DNA from: Gammaproteobacteria bacterium
GTDB taxonomy: Bacteria; Pseudomonadota; Gammaproteobacteria; Chromatiales; Chromatiaceae
DNA length: 11,483 nt
Direction: 5' to 3'
Assembly (NCBI GenBank): GCA_013041975.1
Contig: JABDQZ010000174.1
Location: 1 to 11,483, forward strand
The translations under genes were made by a program, and so were the position numbers. The notes under the pieces were generated by a model. It saw only the letters and a list, made by a program, of their open reading frames with translations. It ran no database searches and was not told the origin of the DNA. This document shows, in pieces, positions 8,371 to 11,483 of this stretch. Each line of letters starts with the position of its first letter. The stretch's first letter is position 1.

Positions 8371-8391
8371 AATCTTTAGGATCAATCGTAA

Positions 8392-9177
8392 ATGGGACGC
8401 ATAATCGCAGTAACAAATCAGAAAGGCGGTGTTGGCAAGACCACTACCACGGTCAATCTGGCGGCGTCTCTGGCGTATTACAGGTTCAAGGTATTGCTGG
8501 TCGATCTTGATCCGCAGGGAAACGCCACCATGGGTAGTGGTGTCGATAAACATGAACTTGAATTATCTGCCTGTGAAGCCATCATGGGTGAATGTCAGCT
8601 TGATGCAGCCGTGCTGCGTGCTGAAGCAGCAGGTTATGATGTCCTGCCTTCAAATAGCGATTTGACGGTGGCTGAAGTCGGCCTGATGTCTGCAACGATG
8701 AAAGAAAAACGTCTGCGACTGGCTCTCGAAAATGTAAAAGATCGCTATGATTATATTCTGATTGACTGTCCTCCTTCACTAAACATGCTCACGCTCAATG
8801 CATTGGTAGCCTCAGATGGCGTTCTGATTCCAATCCAGACGGAATATTATGCCCTGGAAGGTTTATCAGCCTTGTTAAGAACTGTTGAACAGGTTCAGGA
8901 ACATATGAATGCAGACCTGGGTATAGAGGGTATTTTGCGTACCATGCATGATCTGCGAAATAATCTCGCCAACCAGGTATCAACCCAGTTGATCAATCAT
9001 TTTGGCGACCAGGTTTTCAAAACCATTATTCCCAGAAATGTTCGTGTCGCCGAGGCTCCCAGTCATGGAATGCCAATACTGCATTATGATAAAGCATCGC
9101 GTGGTGCTATTACCTATTTGGCACTGGCCAGTGAACTAATGAGAAAAAACAGAAAACCAGCGGCTGAAACAGCCTGA
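8392..9177 (+). CDS. parA: Chromosome partitioning ATPase ParA (Soj)
   Basis: 261 residues, the usual length for chromosomal ParA. The protein opens with the deviant Walker A motif KGGVGKTT at 11-18, including the signature lysine Lys11, followed by the A' motif LLVDLDPQGNAT and Walker B ILIDCPPSLN near 123. ParA binds DNA non-specifically as an ATP dimer and moves ParB-parS complexes, thereby segregating the replication origins. There is no N-terminal DNA-binding extension of the plasmid P1 type, so this is the chromosomal class. A plausible Shine-Dalgarno AGGA lies 10 bases before the ATG. Tandem stop codons TGA TAA end the gene, and parB follows after 14 bases, so the two are clearly co-transcribed. 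Confidence 0.96.
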   Translation: MGRIIAVTNQKGGVGKTTTTVNLAASLAYYRFKVLLVDLDPQGNATMGSGVDKHELELSACEAIMGECQLDAAVLRAEAAGYDVLPSNSDLTVAEVGLMSATMKEKRLRLALENVKDRYDYILIDCPPSLNMLTLNALVASDGVLIPIQTEYYALEGLSALLRTVEQVQEHMNADLGIEGILRTMHDLRNNLANQVSTQLINHFGDQVFKTIIPRNVRVAEAPSHGMPILHYDKASRGAITYLALASELMRKNRKPAAETA

Positions 9178-9191
9178 TAACGGAACGGAAT

Positions 9192-10103
9192 ATGGCAGCA
9201 AAAAAAAGAGGTCTTGGCAGAGGGCTTGATGCCCTGTTGGGTGGATCAGCAAAGGAAGTGCGTCCTGTCGAAGCATCCGTTGAAGCAACAGATGATTCAC
9301 CAGTTGGCCAAATACTCAGGACATTACCTATCGACCTGATCCAGCGCGGAAAATACCAGCCGCGGCGAAATTTCGACCAGGATAAATTACAGGAACTGGC
9401 AGATTCCATTGCTGCCCAGGGTGTAATCCAGCCCATCATCGTGCGTCCGATTGATGATGGACGTTATGAAATTATCGCTGGCGAACGTCGCTGGCGAGCC
9501 AGCCAGCTTGCTTCGCTTGAGGAAATTCCGGTGGTTATTCATGAGGTGGATGACCAGGCAGCGATGGCGATGGCGCTCATCGAAAATATACAGCGTGATG
9601 ATCTTAACCCGCTTGAAGAAGCCAATGCTTTACACCGTTTGCTTAATGAGTTCGGTTTGACACATCAACAGATCGCCAAGGCTGTGGGTAAATCAAGGAC
9701 CTCGGTCACTAATTTTTTACGTTTACTGGAACTGTCAGAACCGGTGAAAAAAATGCTCGAATTAAGTCAGCTGGATATGGGCCACGCCAAGGCTATTCTC
9801 GGATTGAAAGAATCAGACCAGCACAAGGCCGCGAAACAGGTTTTCGATCAGGGCTTATCGGTGCGTGAAACAGAGAAGCTGGTGCGCAGGATGCAGGGTA
9901 TTTCTGAAACCAGCCAGAAGCCGGAGTCACAAAAGGTAACAAAAACCAAAATGAATCCGGATGTATTACGCCTGCAGAACAATTTATCTGAAAAACTGGG
10001 TGCAAAGGTTGAAATAAAACAGTCAGCCAGTGGCAAGGGGCAGCTGGTGATCGGTTATAACAGCCTTGATGAACTCGATGGCATTATTGACCACATTCAG
10101 TAA
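9192..10103 (+). CDS. parB: Chromosome partitioning protein ParB (Spo0J)
   Basis: 303 residues. Domains in order: the short N-terminal GLGRGLDALLG (7-17) that stimulates ParA; the CTPase/ParB-Srx domain from about 43 to 133, with YQPRRNFD at 55-62 and the CTP-binding GERRWRA at 97-103; a helix-turn-helix region at about 155-182 (THQQIAKAVGKSRTSVTNFL) that recognises parS; a linker rich in Lys, Ser and Gln at about 236-255; and the C-terminal dimerisation domain. ParB loads at parS sites and spreads as a CTP-dependent clamp to form the segregation complex. The start ATG at 9192 is preceded by CGGAACGGAA. No strong parS is seen within the window. The gene ends 262 bases before atpI. Confidence 0.96.
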   Translation: MAAKKRGLGRGLDALLGGSAKEVRPVEASVEATDDSPVGQILRTLPIDLIQRGKYQPRRNFDQDKLQELADSIAAQGVIQPIIVRPIDDGRYEIIAGERRWRASQLASLEEIPVVIHEVDDQAAMAMALIENIQRDDLNPLEEANALHRLLNEFGLTHQQIAKAVGKSRTSVTNFLRLLELSEPVKKMLELSQLDMGHAKAILGLKESDQHKAAKQVFDQGLSVRETEKLVRRMQGISETSQKPESQKVTKTKMNPDVLRLQNNLSEKLGAKVEIKQSASGKGQLVIGYNSLDELDGIIDHIQ

Positions 10104-10303
10104 TATTTATTGTGAGCATAGTTTGTATTAAATAATTTCATGTGATTAGGAAGTTTAAAGGGAAAACAGCGCTTCATGGGCTATAATATTGTAAATAACT
10201 AATTGAATATGAAATAAAAAAAAGTATTTAAGCGGGTAACAGCAAACAGCGTTTAAAATGTCGACAATATAAAGCCCAAAGTATTTTTTTATTGGACGCT
10301 AGA

Positions 10304-10332
10304 TTGACCTTATAGCAGAGCCCGAATATACT
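10304..10332 (+). promoter_or_regulatory. Sigma70-type promoter for the atp operon
   Basis: TTGACC at 10304-10309 and TATACT at 10327-10332 each match the consensus hexamers at five of six bases and are separated by exactly 17 bases. Transcription would begin near A10340, giving a leader of about 26 bases before the atpI ATG, with GCAGG as a ribosome binding site. This is the best promoter match in the window. Confidence 0.7.
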
Positions 10333-10345
10333 TCGCGGGATTTTT
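10321..10345 (+). terminator. Weak hairpin with T5 overlapping the atp -10 element
   Basis: CCCG (10321-10324) can pair with CGGG (10336-10339), followed by A and five T residues. Only RNA read through from parB would contain the whole hairpin, because the predicted atp start is at about 10340. The stem is just four pairs, so this is tentative. Confidence 0.2.
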
Positions 10346-10352
10346 ACGCTGC

Positions 10353-10377
10353 TGCAGGTTCAGGCATGCAGGTTCAG
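10353..10377 (+). repeat. Direct repeat TGCAGGTTCAG spanning the atpI start
   Basis: TGCAGGTTCAG occurs at 10353-10363 and again at 10367-10377, 14 bases apart. The first copy supplies the likely ribosome binding site (GCAGG) and the second contains all but the first base of the atpI start codon plus the codons after it. Confidence 0.6.
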
Positions 10378-10728
10378 AAAACAGGAGAAGCCAGAAAGCT
10401 GCTGCTTTTACAGTTCGCATTTCTTGTACTGATACCTTTGTTATTGTTGCCTCTGGGTGTGACGGTAAGTTTCTCGGGATTTCTTGGGGGAGCCATTGCA
10501 TTTGTGTCCAGCGTGCTGATGTTTGCACTGGTTTTCAGACAGTACCGTGCGCAGCAACCGGAAAAAATTGTAGCGAGGTTTTACGGCGCAGAAATGGCTA
10601 AATTGATATTTGGCATAGCAGCATTCGCGCTGGTGGTGTTAAATGTACAGCCCCTGAGCTTTGCAACATTAATACTGGTTTATTTTTTTATGCAGGTAGT
10701 ACCTGTCTTACTAATAAATAACAGGTGA
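10366..10728 (+). CDS. atpI: ATP synthase subunit I (AtpI)
   Basis: 120 residues with four hydrophobic segments (about 13-31, 36-57, 81-95 and 98-117), the usual layout of the small AtpI membrane protein. The polar stretch between the second and third helices (RQYRAQQPEKIVARFYGAEMAK) matches the family's conserved cytoplasmic loop. AtpI is encoded first in many atp operons and is thought to aid assembly of the c-ring or its stability; it is not part of the final enzyme. The start ATG at 10366 follows GCAGG at a spacing of 7. The stop is 13 bases before atpB, so co-transcription is expected. Sequence conservation of AtpI is low in general, so the call rests on topology, the loop and the position. 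Confidence 0.9.
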   Translation: MQVQKTGEARKLLLLQFAFLVLIPLLLLPLGVTVSFSGFLGGAIAFVSSVLMFALVFRQYRAQQPEKIVARFYGAEMAKLIFGIAAFALVVLNVQPLSFATLILVYFFMQVVPVLLINNR

Positions 10729-10741
10729 TTGAGACAACACA

Positions 10742-11483
10742 ATGGCCGGCGATACCCTGACATCATCCGAATATATTAGGCATCATCTTACCAACCTTAC
10801 TTATGGTAAATTTCCTGATGGTCACTGGGGCCTGGCTCATACTGCTGAAGAAGCCAAGGAAATGGGTTTCTGGGCAATTCATGTTGACACCATGTTCTGG
10901 TCAATCGGCCTGGGTATCCTGTTTCTGTTTTTCTTTATCAAAGCGGCAAAAACTGCCACCGCAGGTGTTCCCGCAGGCCTGCAGAATTTTGCTGAATGTA
11001 TTGTTGAGTTTATCGATACCAGCGTACGCGGTTCTTTCACCGCTCGTAATGACCTGGTTGCTCCACTGGCGCTGACCATCTTTATCTGGATTTTCCTGAT
11101 GAACGCCATGGACCTTGTTCCTGTTGACCTGATTCCCTGGCTAACAGCCAAGGGCGCCGAGATGTTGTTTGGCGCAGATCCGCATCATGTTTATATGAAA
11201 GTTGTACCGACGACTGATCCGAACGCAACATTCGGAATGGCGATCGGTGTATTCATGCTGGTTTTATATTACAGTATCAAGATGAAAGGTATTGGCGGTT
11301 TTGTCGGTGAACTGACATTACAACCATTTGCTTCCAAGAACCCTGTAGTCAATGCCATATTCATCCCAATTAACTTCCTGCTCGAATTTGTCAGCCTGAT
11401 CGCCAAGCCAATTTCACTGGCACTGCGTCTGTTCGGCAACATGTATGCAGGCGAAATGATCTTTATCCTGATAGCTATTATGT
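10742..11483 (+). CDS. atpB: F1Fo ATP synthase subunit a (AtpB), 3'-partial
   Basis: 247 complete codons are visible and the frame runs off the window end. Subunit a is the membrane stator that provides the proton half-channels next to the c-ring. Hydrophobic segments appear at about 51-66, 108-125, 164-178 and 206-224, with the last one beginning before the cut. The essential arginine lies at residue 229 within SLALRLFGNMYAGE, equivalent to Arg210 of E. coli subunit a. The N-terminal EYIRHHLTNLTYG segment is typical of gammaproteobacterial AtpB. The presence of several membrane-buried polar residues such as NPVVNAIFIPINFLLE supports the assignment. The remaining ATP synthase genes should follow beyond the window. 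The ATG at 10742 has GAGA about 9 bases upstream. Confidence 0.96.
   Translation, partial: MAGDTLTSSEYIRHHLTNLTYGKFPDGHWGLAHTAEEAKEMGFWAIHVDTMFWSIGLGILFLFFFIKAAKTATAGVPAGLQNFAECIVEFIDTSVRGSFTARNDLVAPLALTIFIWIFLMNAMDLVPVDLIPWLTAKGAEMLFGADPHHVYMKVVPTTDPNATFGMAIGVFMLVLYYSIKMKGIGGFVGELTLQPFASKNPVVNAIFIPINFLLEFVSLIAKPISLALRLFGNMYAGEMIFILIAIM

Larger units (their letters stand above)
8231..8391 (+). other. Structured rsmG-parA intergenic region bounded by an inverted repeat
   Basis: No reading frame of note lies in these 161 bases. They hold a perfect 11-base inverted repeat at the ends (GAATTATTATT at 8232-8242 and its complement at 8360-8370), a GGCCC/GGGCC hairpin (8244-8259), two copies of CTGCAGGC exactly 30 bases apart (8265 and 8295), and an AT-rich hairpin (8287-8309). 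No target-site duplication flanks the inverted repeat. A parA promoter was not clearly identified. The parA ribosome binding site (AGGA, 10 bases before ATG) lies at the right end. Confidence 0.5.
10104..10365 (+). other. AT-rich parB-atpI intergenic region
   Basis: These 262 bases contain no credible gene. They are AT-rich with A and T runs (for example 10214-10223 and 10284-10291). A TATAAT lies at 10182-10187 without a matching -35 hexamer, and the atp promoter described separately is at the right end. I looked for DnaA boxes, parS and a clear parB terminator and found none that convinces. Confidence 0.6.

Noticed and set aside
9864..9872. CGTGAAACA half-site of parS within parB
   Set aside because: Only the right half matches; the left half shows no agreement, and the bases are coding.
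10182..10187. TATAAT as a second atp promoter
   Set aside because: The -10 is perfect but the bases 17 upstream (AGGGAA) do not resemble a -35 hexamer, and there is no TG extension at the right position.
10104..10365. Replication origin in the AT-rich spacer between parB and atpI
   Set aside because: The region is AT-rich and near genes often close to oriC, but I see no DnaA box (TTATNCACA) on either strand.

Overview
This is a piece of bacterial chromosome, most likely from a gammaproteobacterium. The evidence is the gene order mnmG-rsmG-parA-parB-atpI-atpB, which is typical of the near-origin region in that class, and the gammaproteobacterial character of MnmE, MnmG, RsmG and AtpB. I cannot name the genus. 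GC is moderate, roughly 45% by eye, with murI clearly lower. Every gene is intact except the two cut by the window edges. I see no tRNA, rRNA, CRISPR array, insertion sequence or phage gene.

Layout. (1) Bases 1-1745, + strand: the 3' part of mnmE (tRNA wobble-uridine modification GTPase) overlaps murI (glutamate racemase) by 4 bases. (2) Bases 1773-5644, - strand: a compact operon read as moxR-type AAA+ ATPase, then a DUF58 membrane protein, then a TgpA-like membrane transglutaminase, with overlapping reading frames. It converges on murI across a 27-base gap. (3) Bases 5714-8230, + strand: mnmG (the MnmE partner) and rsmG (16S rRNA m7G methyltransferase), 15 bases apart. A 69-base divergent gap separates mnmG from the moxR operon. 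(4) Bases 8231-8391: a structured intergenic region. (5) Bases 8392-10103: parA-parB chromosome-partitioning pair. (6) Bases 10104-10365: an AT-rich spacer with a good sigma70-type promoter. (7) Bases 10366-11483: atpI and the 5' part of atpB, the start of the F1Fo ATP synthase operon.

How the genes relate. MnmE and MnmG form one enzyme complex, but here their genes are separated by about 4.7 kb holding murI and the reversed MoxR-DUF58-transglutaminase cassette. ParA and ParB with parS form the chromosome segregation system; no convincing parS is visible here. The window is mainly housekeeping. I found no gene set that looks like an undescribed system. The items most worth a second look are the position of the reversed cassette, the possible leaderless start of moxR, the inverted-repeat-bounded spacer before parA, and the base composition of murI.
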